DNA of 15,133 bases from DAIDKA01 sp049792815 (GTDB taxonomy: Bacteria > Pseudomonadota > Gammaproteobacteria > Steroidobacterales > Steroidobacteraceae), in NCBI GenBank assembly GCA_049792815.1, contig JBARBG010000080.1, positions 1 through 15,133 on the forward strand. The letters are read 5' to 3'. A program made the translations under genes and the position numbers. Under the pieces are notes generated by a model. The model was not told the DNA's origin, made no database searches, and saw only the letters and a program-made list of their open reading frames with translations. Shown here piece after piece: positions 7,847-14,005 of the stretch; the stretch's first letter is position 1, and every line of letters begins with the position of its first letter.

Positions 7847-7884
7847 GGCCTGGATTCGGGAGGGACGTCCCTCCTGGCCAGGCC
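7847..7884 (+). promoter_or_regulatory. Intercistronic hairpin next to the tautomerase ribosome binding site
   Basis: The outer arms GGCCTGG (7847-7853) and CCAGGCC (7878-7884) pair perfectly, and inside them GGAGGG-ACGT-CCCTCC forms a second 6-bp stem with a tetraloop. The structure ends one base before the GGGAG ribosome binding site (7885-7889). No T-run follows. It is more likely to control translation or mRNA stability at the pirin/tautomerase junction than to end transcription. Confidence 0.6.
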
Positions 7885-7896
7885 GGGAGAATTATG

Positions 7897-8481
7897 ATGC
7901 CTATACTTCAAGTCTATTACCCTCAGGATGCCCTGTCAGCCGATCGCAAGGCTGCGCTGGCCGGCCAACTTACTGAGGTTCTGTTGAACATGGAAGGTGG
8001 AGCGAAAACGCAGGGCGGTCTTGCTTTTGCCACCGTGTTCTTCACCGCGATTCCCTCCGGTGACTGGTGGGTCGGCGGGCGAACGGATGCGGGCTGCGTT
8101 AGCAAGCCAGGGAAATTTCTCGTCCGGGTGAGCGTCCCCGAAGGCTATATGAGCCAGACACATAAGAGCGAGGTGCACGCGATGGTCAATGCTGCTTTCC
8201 TGCGCGTGCTGGGTGAGGCTGATGCGGGTGATACTCGGCAGGGTGGCAGCATTCTCGTCACCATTGAGGAGGTCACGGAGGGCAATTGGGGTTGTGGCGG
8301 CAGGACCCTCAGTCTCGCCTCGATTGCGGACGCGGTCGGGCTCTCGAAGAGCGGAGCTCGGTTCCGATGGCTGCAAGCCTACTTTGCTGCTAAAGCGCGC
8401 CAGTTCGCCGCAGCCGCGTATCCGGCCGACACCGGGGGTCTGTTGCCGCAGGACTCTGACGAAAAAGGACGAACTGCCTAA
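7897..8481 (+). CDS. Two-domain tautomerase-superfamily protein (4-oxalocrotonate tautomerase-like)
   Basis: This 194-aa protein belongs to the tautomerase superfamily, whose members use an N-terminal proline as base or acid. Two ATGs stand in tandem at 7894 and 7897. I chose the second: it is seven bases from GGGAG and leaves proline at position 1 after methionine removal (MPILQVYYP), as catalysis requires. The first beta-alpha-beta unit spans about 1-65 and the second about 70-150 (KFLVRVSVPEGYM, ILVTIEEV). The last 40 residues are a poorly conserved tail. Substrate is unknown; relatives act on keto-enol acids or halogenated acrylates. It lies between pirin and an alpha/beta hydrolase, as in degradative operons. 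A damaged paralogue of its C-terminal part lies at 14560-14864. Confidence 0.82.
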   Translation: MPILQVYYPQDALSADRKAALAGQLTEVLLNMEGGAKTQGGLAFATVFFTAIPSGDWWVGGRTDAGCVSKPGKFLVRVSVPEGYMSQTHKSEVHAMVNAAFLRVLGEADAGDTRQGGSILVTIEEVTEGNWGCGGRTLSLASIADAVGLSKSGARFRWLQAYFAAKARQFAAAAYPADTGGLLPQDSDEKGRTA

Positions 8482-8497
8482 CGCAGGCGTGCCGCAG

Positions 8498-9205
8498 ATG
8501 CAGAACGAACTGGTGCTCTTGCCCGGACTACTCTGTGATCGGCGGCTGTGGGTACAGCAGATCGCCGGTCTGGCCGATGTCGCCGCCAGCAGTGTCATCG
8601 ACCTCAGCACCTGTGAGTCCGTTGAGAAGATGGCCGATACCGTGCTGCATCAGGGCCCCGAACGATTTGCGTTGGCCGGTTTCTCGATGGGTGGGTGCGT
8701 GGCGCTGGAGGTCCTGGCGCGCGCCCCACAACGCGTACGATGCCTCGCGCTGCTGAGCACGCGCGCTGCCGGGCTTCTGCCTGCCGTGCGACAGCATTAT
8801 GAGGGGGTCATTTCAAATCTTGAGGCTGGGGGAATGGATGCGTATCTCGCCGACGCCTACCCCAAGTATGTCGCGGCGGGGAAGGCACGCGATGAGTCCA
8901 TTCGGCAGACCTTCTTTGCCATGGGCAGGGATCTCGGTACCGAGGTGGCCGTGCGTCAGATGCGGGCGCTGATCGCTTATCCGGGATTTCGCGGCGCTCT
9001 GGACCAGATCGCCTGCCAGACAATATTGATCTGCGGCATGGAGGATCAGCGTACTCCCATCGACGTTCATCGTGAGATGGCCGCGGCGATTCCGGGGGCG
9101 CAGCTGAGCGTAATTGCGGGATCCGGCCATTTCACCCCACTTGAGCAACCGGCGGCGGTTACTGAGACCTTGCGGCGTTGGCTGGAAATATCGCGAATGG
9201 CCTAA
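8498..9205 (+). CDS. Alpha/beta hydrolase
   Basis: A 235-aa alpha/beta-fold hydrolase of esterase, thioesterase or C-C hydrolase type. The nucleophile elbow GFSMGG gives S63, the acid is probably D183 in GMEDQRTP, and the histidine is H211 in GSGHFTP; LLPGLLCDRRLW near the start forms the oxyanion-hole loop. The start at 8498 fits the family; GTG at 8489 is an alternative, and the longer open frame back to 8189 runs through the tautomerase gene and is not believable. It begins 16 bp after the tautomerase stop, so it is the last gene of the rubredoxin-pirin-tautomerase operon. Substrate is unknown. Three bases after its stop begins the remnant of an RND pump. Confidence 0.9.
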   Translation: MQNELVLLPGLLCDRRLWVQQIAGLADVAASSVIDLSTCESVEKMADTVLHQGPERFALAGFSMGGCVALEVLARAPQRVRCLALLSTRAAGLLPAVRQHYEGVISNLEAGGMDAYLADAYPKYVAAGKARDESIRQTFFAMGRDLGTEVAVRQMRALIAYPGFRGALDQIACQTILICGMEDQRTPIDVHREMAAAIPGAQLSVIAGSGHFTPLEQPAAVTETLRRWLEISRMA

Positions 9206-9208
9206 TTA

Positions 9209-9402
9209 GACCGCACGTCGCACGCGATGAGCGAGCTGACGACCACAGCCTTGGCGACCCCGGAGTTGCACACACCATCGCGATTGGCGGCATCTCGGCG
9301 TTGGACAACAACGCTTCGCTGGCAAACGCAGGTGTCGCGTATGTGATTCTCAGGGATTGGGCACTTCGCGGCAAAGGCGAGGACTTTCTCTCGGTCAGTC
9401 AT
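9209..9402 (+). pseudogene. RND efflux pump fragment (AcrB/HAE1 type), frameshifted
   Basis: Reading from 9209, the frame gives DRTSHAMSELTTTALATP and then breaks. The next frame continues with GVAHTIAIGGISALDNNASL and AGVAYVILRDWALRGKGED. Together they match a stretch of the periplasmic porter domain of HAE1-type RND transporters. A single missing base near 9250 explains the break. Only about 65 residues of a protein of over 1000 remain, with no start at one side and loss of similarity after GED at the other. It is a relic of deletion or recombination. The 99-aa ORF that can be read over it from 9178 is therefore probably not a real gene. Confidence 0.72.
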
Positions 9403-9490
9403 CTTGCGAAGTCTCCCAGAATGACGTACGTTTTGGGAAACGCCCACCTCCCTTTGAAATCCATCACTTCCCAATGATGAGGGAAAACGT

Positions 9491-9925
9491 ATGGCGGAAT
9501 GGAATCGCCTCTTTAAGGCTCTCTCAGTAGTGCTGCCAGCGGGCGCGTTCGGCGCCTCTGTCCTGTTGGCATTGGCGGCTACCGAGGCGTCCGCGGCATC
9601 AAACTCAAACCAGCCGACGAAGGCGCCGCCACCGACGTCTCAGGAGAGCGTATCCACTCGTTTGCAGGCGATCCGATCGGGCGTTTCCGACATGACTGGC
9701 TCGGCAAGCTTCGATCCGGAAGGCGGCGCAAAAGCTACTCCTGCCTGGTGGGGAAACGGTGGCTGGGGTCGCTGGCATCCGGGCTGGGGCAATGGCGGCG
9801 GTTGGCGCAACGGCGGCTGGGGCAATGGTGGCTGGGGCAATGGTTGGCACAACGGCGGCTGGGGTAATGGCGGGTGGCACAATGGTGGCTGGGGTAATGG
9901 TTGGCACAATTTTTGGCACAATTGG
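9491..9925 (+). CDS. grrA: Grr-type RiPP precursor: exported Gly/Trp-rich repeat protein
   Basis: This 145-aa protein looks like the substrate of the radical SAM enzyme encoded next to it. It has an N-terminal signal peptide (about 1-35, ending ASA), a linker, a short leader-like helix ESVSTRLQAIRSG (residues about 52-64) resembling the conserved leader of GrrA precursors, and then a Gly/Asn/Trp/His-rich core from residue 86 to the end. I count eleven W-x-N motifs in the core (x is G, H or R) plus one WGR, and the protein ends in Trp. GrrM-class maturases are known to link an aromatic side chain to the third residue of such motifs, forming cyclophanes. GAGGG stands upstream of the ATG. Final product and activity are unknown. 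The core is coded by imperfect tandem repeats of GGCTGGGGCAATGG type. Confidence 0.85.
9748..9925 (+). repeat. Tandem repeats coding the W-x-N core
   Basis: The DNA is made of short degenerate units of 9-15 bp, mainly GGCTGGGGCAATGG and GGTTGGCACAATGG, which translate to GGWGNG and GWHNG. The units vary mostly at third codon positions, so the protein pattern is kept while the DNA drifts, as expected for a selected repeat. Slippage could change the number of motifs between strains. Confidence 0.8.
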
Positions 9926-9958
9926 TAGCCGGGGCGAACAGAAGCCGTCGAGAGCCTT

Positions 9959-11200
9959 ATGCCGACATCACCGCCTCTGGTTGACGCAGTTCCAACGATA
10001 GAAACTGTGGTCGTGCAACCGACGCCATTCTGCAATATCAATTGCAGCTATTGCTATTTGCCGCAGCGCGATGTGAAGACCGTGATGGAGCAGGGCACCA
10101 TTACCACGCTCTTCGCAAAAATATTTGCCTCGGGCTGGACAAGTCAGGGCCTCACCGTTATTTGGCATGCCGGCGAACCGCTGGTAGTGCCAATTCCATT
10201 TTATCAGACGGCTTTTGCGGCCATCGAAGCGATCCGGCCACCTTCACTGCAACTTCGACATTCGTTTCAGACAAACGGGATGCTCATCACGCCGGATTGG
10301 TGTGAGCTGTTCAGGAAATGGGACGTTGGGGTCGGTGTGAGTATCGATGGACCGAAACATCTGCACGATGTACACCGCGTCACACGATCAGGTCGCGGCA
10401 CCTTCGATAAAACCATCGCTGGTATCCGGATGCTCCGGCGGGAAAAGGTGCCTTTTCATGTCATCTCGGTGCTTTCGCAGCAGGGAATGAATGCGCCGCG
10501 GGAAATGCTGGATTTCTACCTCTCCGAGGGAATCGAGGATGTTTGCTTCAATGTCGAGGAATCGGAGGGCGATCATGTATCGGGGCTATTTGCTGCCGAC
10601 GATGCCAAAGGGCGCTTCAGGAGTTTCTTAAGCGATTTCTGGAGATTGTCGCGTCAGAGCGGCCGCATTCGCTTCGTTCGTGAGGTCGACGGGATGCTGC
10701 CCCGAGTATTCCGTCCCGACCAAAGCGTGATGAGGAACGCCCAGGTAGAACCGTTCGGTATGGTCAATGTCGATTGTCACGGCAATGTTTCCAGCTTTTC
10801 GCCCGAATTGCTGGGTCTCAAACATGGCGATTACGACGATTTCATCGTCGGCAACATCCATACGCACTCGCTGGAAGACATGCGTCGCAGTCGACCAATG
10901 ATCACGATGTCTCGCGATATCGCGGCCGGCGTTGAAGCATGCCGAAAGGAATGCGAATACTTTTCTGTCTGTGGCGGCGGGGCACCGGTGAACAAGCTGG
11001 CGGAGAACGGCAGCTTCACCGGCACGCGTACGTCATTTTGCAGCTTGATTCAAATGGTACCGATTGACCTCATTCTTGATGCGTTTGATCGGCTAAAGAG
11101 TAGGGGCATGAATGGAGAGGAGGGTCCCGCACCGGGTTCGGTACCCGAAAGCTTCGAGCATAGGACCCACCCGCCAATATCTGGATTGCCAAGTCTGTGA
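9959..11200 (+). CDS. grrM: Radical SAM/SPASM peptide maturase, GrrM type
   Basis: A 413-aa radical SAM enzyme. The first iron-sulfur cluster motif CNINCSYC is at C25, C29 and C32. IWHAGEPL (68-75) is the usual SAM-binding glycine region, and SFQTNGMLI and VSIDGPKHLHD are core barrel motifs of peptide-modifying SPASM enzymes. The C-terminal SPASM region, with C273, C328, C332, C338 and C361 (CRKECEYFSVCGGGAP, SFC), would hold auxiliary clusters. Together with the Gly-rich precursor just upstream this fits the GrrM family, which forms cyclophane cross-links on repeat peptides. The enzyme should act in the cytoplasm before the precursor is exported. The last 30 residues are low-complexity. The gene starts 33 bp after the precursor's stop; its ribosome binding site (GAGAG) is weak. 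Confidence 0.92.
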   Translation: MPTSPPLVDAVPTIETVVVQPTPFCNINCSYCYLPQRDVKTVMEQGTITTLFAKIFASGWTSQGLTVIWHAGEPLVVPIPFYQTAFAAIEAIRPPSLQLRHSFQTNGMLITPDWCELFRKWDVGVGVSIDGPKHLHDVHRVTRSGRGTFDKTIAGIRMLRREKVPFHVISVLSQQGMNAPREMLDFYLSEGIEDVCFNVEESEGDHVSGLFAADDAKGRFRSFLSDFWRLSRQSGRIRFVREVDGMLPRVFRPDQSVMRNAQVEPFGMVNVDCHGNVSSFSPELLGLKHGDYDDFIVGNIHTHSLEDMRRSRPMITMSRDIAAGVEACRKECEYFSVCGGGAPVNKLAENGSFTGTRTSFCSLIQMVPIDLILDAFDRLKSRGMNGEEGPAPGSVPESFEHRTHPPISGLPSL

Positions 11201-11217
11201 CAACACATCTTGTCACA
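11196..11217 (+). promoter_or_regulatory. Perfect inverted repeat at the end of the radical SAM gene
   Basis: TGTGACAA and TTGTCACA pair perfectly over 8 bp with a 6-base spacer. The left arm includes the maturase stop codon and the right arm ends 32 bases before the next start. There is no T-run, so it is probably an intercistronic mRNA structure or an operator within the RiPP operon, not a terminator. Confidence 0.5.
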
Positions 11218-11249
11218 CGGGAAACGTTGACGTTCCAAGGGAGAATGCG

Positions 11250-11981
11250 ATGATCAAACTAACAGGTGCCGCGGCGGCGCTTTTCACCGCCAGTGTGTCG
11301 TTAGGAATCAGCGGCACAGCTCTAAGTCAGACGAGCACTGCCGGGGCACGCGCAAATAACCAAGGCGCACCTCATCCCGAGACCGTAATTCAGGGCGCCG
11401 GCGGGGACGAACGACCTGAGCTCATCGCTCCGGTACTCCGGGTGATCAGCGTCGAAGTGCTCCGCAGCTCGCACGGAACCCCCCTCGACATCATTCGAGT
11501 ACGCGGATTAGCAAGCACGCCGGGATGGGAGGAGGCCGAACTGGTGCCGCTCACTCGAGGTATCCCTAAGGACGGCATGCTGGAACTGATATTTGTGGCG
11601 CGGGCGCCTGCCGAGGCCATGGAAGCAACAGGATTCGAACCCGTAGAGGCGATATTTCCAATCGAGACGAGCCACCCGTATAAGGGGATCAATGTGCACA
11701 GCGCCTCGGAGTCGTTGAGCCTTGCGCAAATGCCGGGTTACGCCGAGGGTAAAGCTGGCGGCGAGGATTGCAGCAAATGCGTCGGCAAAGTATTTGTGGC
11801 GAAGGGCGCAGCCATACCGGCCGGCAAATCGGCGGCAGATGTGGTCAAAGAAGAGCAGCTGCCGCCGGTGTCACGTGTCATTAAACCGTCGGATGGCATC
11901 CCTACTGCCGACTCAAATCCAAACCGCTTGACGATTGTCGTCAGTAAGGACGGCACAATCTCCAGCGCCATCTGGGATTGA
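11250..11981 (+). CDS. Secreted protein of the RiPP locus with CxxC and I78-inhibitor-like C-terminus
   Basis: This 243-aa protein starts at 11250 behind GGGAG and carries a signal peptide (MIKLTGAAAALFTASVSLG, cleavage probably near residue 25), so it is periplasmic or secreted. I do not recognise the middle part (about 45-165: APVLRVISVEVLRSSHG, GWEEAELVPL, SHPYKGINVHS). A CxxC (DCSKC, about 173-176) follows. The last 65 residues, with LPPVSRVIKPSDG, then NRLTIVVSKDGTI, resemble the RVI-PG...RLN-V--DG-I core of peptidase inhibitor family I78; this is remote similarity noticed by eye. It lies 49 bp after the maturase, on the same strand, so it probably serves the RiPP: protecting, processing or binding the exported product. 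The canonical periplasmic GrrP solute-binding protein is not present here. Confidence 0.8.
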   Translation: MIKLTGAAAALFTASVSLGISGTALSQTSTAGARANNQGAPHPETVIQGAGGDERPELIAPVLRVISVEVLRSSHGTPLDIIRVRGLASTPGWEEAELVPLTRGIPKDGMLELIFVARAPAEAMEATGFEPVEAIFPIETSHPYKGINVHSASESLSLAQMPGYAEGKAGGEDCSKCVGKVFVAKGAAIPAGKSAADVVKEEQLPPVSRVIKPSDGIPTADSNPNRLTIVVSKDGTISSAIWD

Positions 11982-12034
11982 ACCAGCGTGCTATTGCACC
12001 GACCATCGCTGATTTGCACGAAATCCTAAAACAT

Positions 12035-12046
12035 CTCCATATGGAG
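12035..12046. terminator. Short palindrome between convergent genes
   Basis: CTCCATATGGAG is a perfect 12-bp palindrome in the 74-bp gap between the RiPP-locus secreted protein and the convergent lectin gene. It could help end transcription from either side, but the stem is short and no T-run is next to it. Confidence 0.2.
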
Positions 12047-12055
12047 CCTCTATGG

Positions 12056-12505
12056 CTAATGCGAAACCCACTGCTGGCCTGGTGAGCCGTTGCAGGCATT
12101 GATGACGAGCGGCGCGCCCTGTTCGGGATTGCCACCGCCGAGGTCTAAACACTTTCCGCCGATCCCCACGATCGTACCGTTGCTTGCGGTCCAGTTCTGA
12201 CTCGGTGCGCCAACGCAGGGAGTATAAATGACTGCAGCACCGTCAGTAGGTGCGCTACCTTGCACATCGAGACAGAAGCCTCCGACGCCGGTGATTTGCC
12301 CGCTTGCGCTGAAGGACCACTGCTGGTTCTGCCACGGATCGCATACTTTCATGATCACTCGAGCGCCGGGCTCCGGTGAGCCATGATTGATCACGTTCAT
12401 GCACATGTTGCTATTGCCGCTCGTAATCTGTTGGGTGGTCGCACAACCTCCCGCTGAAATCGCCAACAGCGACGGCAGGGTGAGTGCGCAGAGCGTCTTT
12501 GTCAT
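12056..12505 (-). CDS. Ricin-type beta-trefoil lectin lipoprotein
   Basis: A 149-aa lipoprotein consisting of one beta-trefoil (RICIN/CBM13) domain. The signal ends in SAGGC with C21 as lipidation site. The three trefoil repeats each end in a Q-x-W motif (QQW at 61-63, QNW at 103-105, QQW at 144-146), and each contains a cysteine pair (C35/C55, C78/C97, C119/C138) of the sort that forms the repeat disulfides. Such domains bind galactose- or glucan-type sugars. It stands alone without an attached enzyme domain, so a cell-surface carbohydrate-binding role is likely. GGAG eight bases upstream supports the start. It is preceded on the same strand by a small ORF and is convergent with the RiPP operon. 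Confidence 0.9.
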   Translation of the reverse strand: MTKTLCALTLPSLLAISAGGCATTQQITSGNSNMCMNVINHGSPEPGARVIMKVCDPWQNQQWSFSASGQITGVGGFCLDVQGSAPTDGAAVIYTPCVGAPSQNWTASNGTIVGIGGKCLDLGGGNPEQGAPLVINACNGSPGQQWVSH

Positions 12506-12539
12506 TGGAAAATCTCCTTCTGCGTCGTCTGGTGCCAGA

Positions 12540-12803
12540 TTATTCGTTCGGGGAACCTGGTCCGCCGCCTAGCCCTGCAGGGATGCCGGTTGCTACGTAT
12601 GATCTCGACGCTCGCGATGCGACGCGCGTCGTGTGTCTGGCTGTCGCTGGCGCCTTCATTGAATTGACCGGTGGGATCTCCGTGGTTGGCAACCCGGTAC
12701 GCTGGGCGGCTTCCGAGCCCGACGGCGAATCCGCGACCGCCTCAGTCGAGCTCAAGAGCATCCTTCCGACGGCAAGCGCGGCGGCGGCATTCTGTCCATT
12801 CAT
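12540..12803 (-). CDS. Small hypothetical protein upstream of the lectin gene
   Basis: An 87-aa ORF with a good ribosome binding site (GGAGAG, seven to eight bases before ATG) and a candidate promoter further upstream. The sequence is rich in Ala, Ser, Thr and Pro, has no cysteine, no clear signal peptide or membrane helix, and resembles no family I know; its end is Gly/Pro-rich. It is 34 bp upstream of the lectin gene in the same direction and may be its operon partner. A 112-aa ORF on the other strand (12484-12822) overlaps it but lacks as good a start. The composition leaves open that neither is a real protein. Confidence 0.45.
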   Translation of the reverse strand: MNGQNAAAALAVGRMLLSSTEAVADSPSGSEAAQRTGLPTTEIPPVNSMKAPATARHTTRVASRASRSYVATGIPAGLGGGPGSPNE

Positions 12804-12822
12804 GATCGTTACTCTCCACTAG

Positions 12823-12849
12823 GTTATAAATTGGCAAATAAATCGTCAA
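12823..12849 (-). promoter_or_regulatory. Candidate promoter for the small ORF and lectin gene
   Basis: On the minus strand TTGACG (12849-12844) and TATAAC (12828-12823) resemble sigma-70 hexamers in an AT-rich patch that stands out from the GC-rich surroundings. The spacer is 15 bp, shorter than ideal. The ATG of the 87-aa ORF follows about 20 bases downstream. Confidence 0.4.
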
Positions 12850-12880
12850 ATAGCGATCTCGAGGAGAATATTCGCCGCCG

Positions 12881-12976
12881 TTAAGGCTGCTGACCAATTC
12901 GGGCGGCTGGACTGGCTGTGGTACCGGACATGGAAGCAATGATGATCAGCGCGACGAGGCCGAGTATTCTGTTCAT
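12881..12976 (-). CDS. Very small secreted peptide or signal-peptide remnant
   Basis: On the minus strand an ATG at 12976 is preceded by GGAGA about eight bases away and opens a 31-codon frame. The product begins MNRILGLVALIIIASMSG, a textbook signal sequence, continues with TTASPAARIGQQP and stops. Either it is a genuine micro-protein or the first exon-like stub of a secreted protein cut short by mutation. It shares direction with the bestrophin-like gene upstream and the lectin downstream. No similarity is recognised. Confidence 0.4.
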   Translation of the reverse strand: MNRILGLVALIIIASMSGTTASPAARIGQQP

Positions 12977-13054
12977 TAGATTTTCTCCGTAGCTAGGGTT
13001 GGCGTGTGGAATGAGCGATGGCGACGTTAACCAACGACGAACACATCATTAGCT

Positions 13055-13114
13055 CGACCAAAGCTCCACCTTCGTGGGAACTCTACACCAATTCAGTCGG
13101 CACTCATTTGGTCG
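13055..13114. other. Possible structured element in the gap below the bestrophin-like gene
   Basis: CGACCAAA (13055-13062) and TTTGGTCG (13107-13114) form a perfect 8-bp inverted repeat 44 bases apart. Between them CCAC-CTTC-GTGG makes a small inner hairpin. The element lies in the roughly 160-bp gap between the end of the bestrophin-like gene and the small peptide. It may be a transcript-end structure or small RNA; no T-run supports a classical terminator. Confidence 0.3.
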
Positions 13115-13138
13115 GAAACGCGGCGATATCGAGGGGGC

Positions 13139-13903
13139 TCATTCGATCTCTTGCATGTACTGTTGCGCCCGTACAAAGGCATAGTTACTGACATGAACCC
13201 AGCCTCGGAACGGGCGATTGATATCGGCAATGGCCAGCATCACGAGTGTGACCAGGAGGGTGGCTGAAAATACCATGAAGATGTGCACTCTGGGCTTCGT
13301 CGAACCAAACATGGAGGCTGACACAAGAGTCAGAATACCGCCCGCCAGGAGGACGCTCCACAAAATCACGGGCAATTCCGAGACAGATTGAAGCAACCGC
13401 GTGCGGCGATGCAGAGTGAGCGCGCTCAGTTCGGACAGCGCGTGGTCTTCTGCCGTGGTTTCGGAGTTCGATGCCGTCTTGACGGACATCAACGTCCTCC
13501 ACATGTGTTCGTTGATTACATGGGTTCCTTCGGGTATTTGCCCACGGGCCATTTCAGGCCAATCTTGATCGATCACTGCATCTGCATACGCTCGGGCGTG
13601 CATCTCGAGCTGCGCCCGCTGTTGCGACGGCAATCCCTCCGCGAGACGAAAAATATTCCTCAGCGCATTCGCCTCGAGATCCGCATTCAATTCCGCGGCG
13701 CGGAAGTTCGTCCACGACGTATAGAGCATAAAGCCCAGAACGACCGCGTAGGTTGTGCCCAATACGCTGAGTTGCCAGCCGATGAGATCGTTTTCAGAGT
13801 GACGCGAGCGAACTGGCCAGATCCGATTAAGACCAACCAGGAGAAGCAAAGATGCAAGCATGACAAGAATAAGGACGAAAATATTCTGCGTAAATGTAAG
13901 CAT
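13139..13903 (-). CDS. Bestrophin-like (DUF4239) membrane protein
   Basis: A 254-aa inner-membrane protein with four predicted helices (about 8-28, 43-63, 177-199 and 206-227) and a soluble middle part of about 110 residues. The sequence WQLSVLGTTYAVVLGFMLYT with NFRAAELNAD and ANALRNIFRLAEGLP is typical of the DUF4239 family, classed as bestrophin-like and possibly an ion channel. The start is the ATG at 13903, with GGAGG eight bases upstream. A GTG at 13912 overlaps that ribosome binding site and is less likely. The gene is divergent from the secreted six-cysteine protein, and nothing nearby shows its physiological role. Confidence 0.88.
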   Translation of the reverse strand: MLTFTQNIFVLILVMLASLLLLVGLNRIWPVRSRHSENDLIGWQLSVLGTTYAVVLGFMLYTSWTNFRAAELNADLEANALRNIFRLAEGLPSQQRAQLEMHARAYADAVIDQDWPEMARGQIPEGTHVINEHMWRTLMSVKTASNSETTAEDHALSELSALTLHRRTRLLQSVSELPVILWSVLLAGGILTLVSASMFGSTKPRVHIFMVFSATLLVTLVMLAIADINRPFRGWVHVSNYAFVRAQQYMQEIE

Positions 13904-14005
13904 TGACGGCACCTCCTATCGCTCAGGTCACTGATAATCGCGTAGACGGCGGCAGAAGACTATGCAAAAGTTTGGGCTCCAAAGAACTGATAACCGGATT
14001 CGGCA

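Noticed and set aside
8189..8497. Extended start of the alpha/beta hydrolase at 8189
   Set aside because: This part runs through the tautomerase gene in another frame and is Arg-rich; the family begins at about 8498.
9748..9925. CRISPR-like or satellite array
   Set aside because: The repeats are short, in frame and degenerate at third codon positions, so they are a coding repeat; no spacer structure exists here or elsewhere in the window.
11196..11217. CRP/FNR site reading of TGTGA...TCACA
   Set aside because: The half-sites are 12 bases apart instead of the 6 expected for CRP, so it is better described as a hairpin or other operator.
12484..12822. Plus-strand 112-aa ORF opposite the small ORF upstream of the lectin
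   Set aside because: It has no convincing ribosome binding site or family, and the minus-strand ORF has the better start; the choice is not certain.
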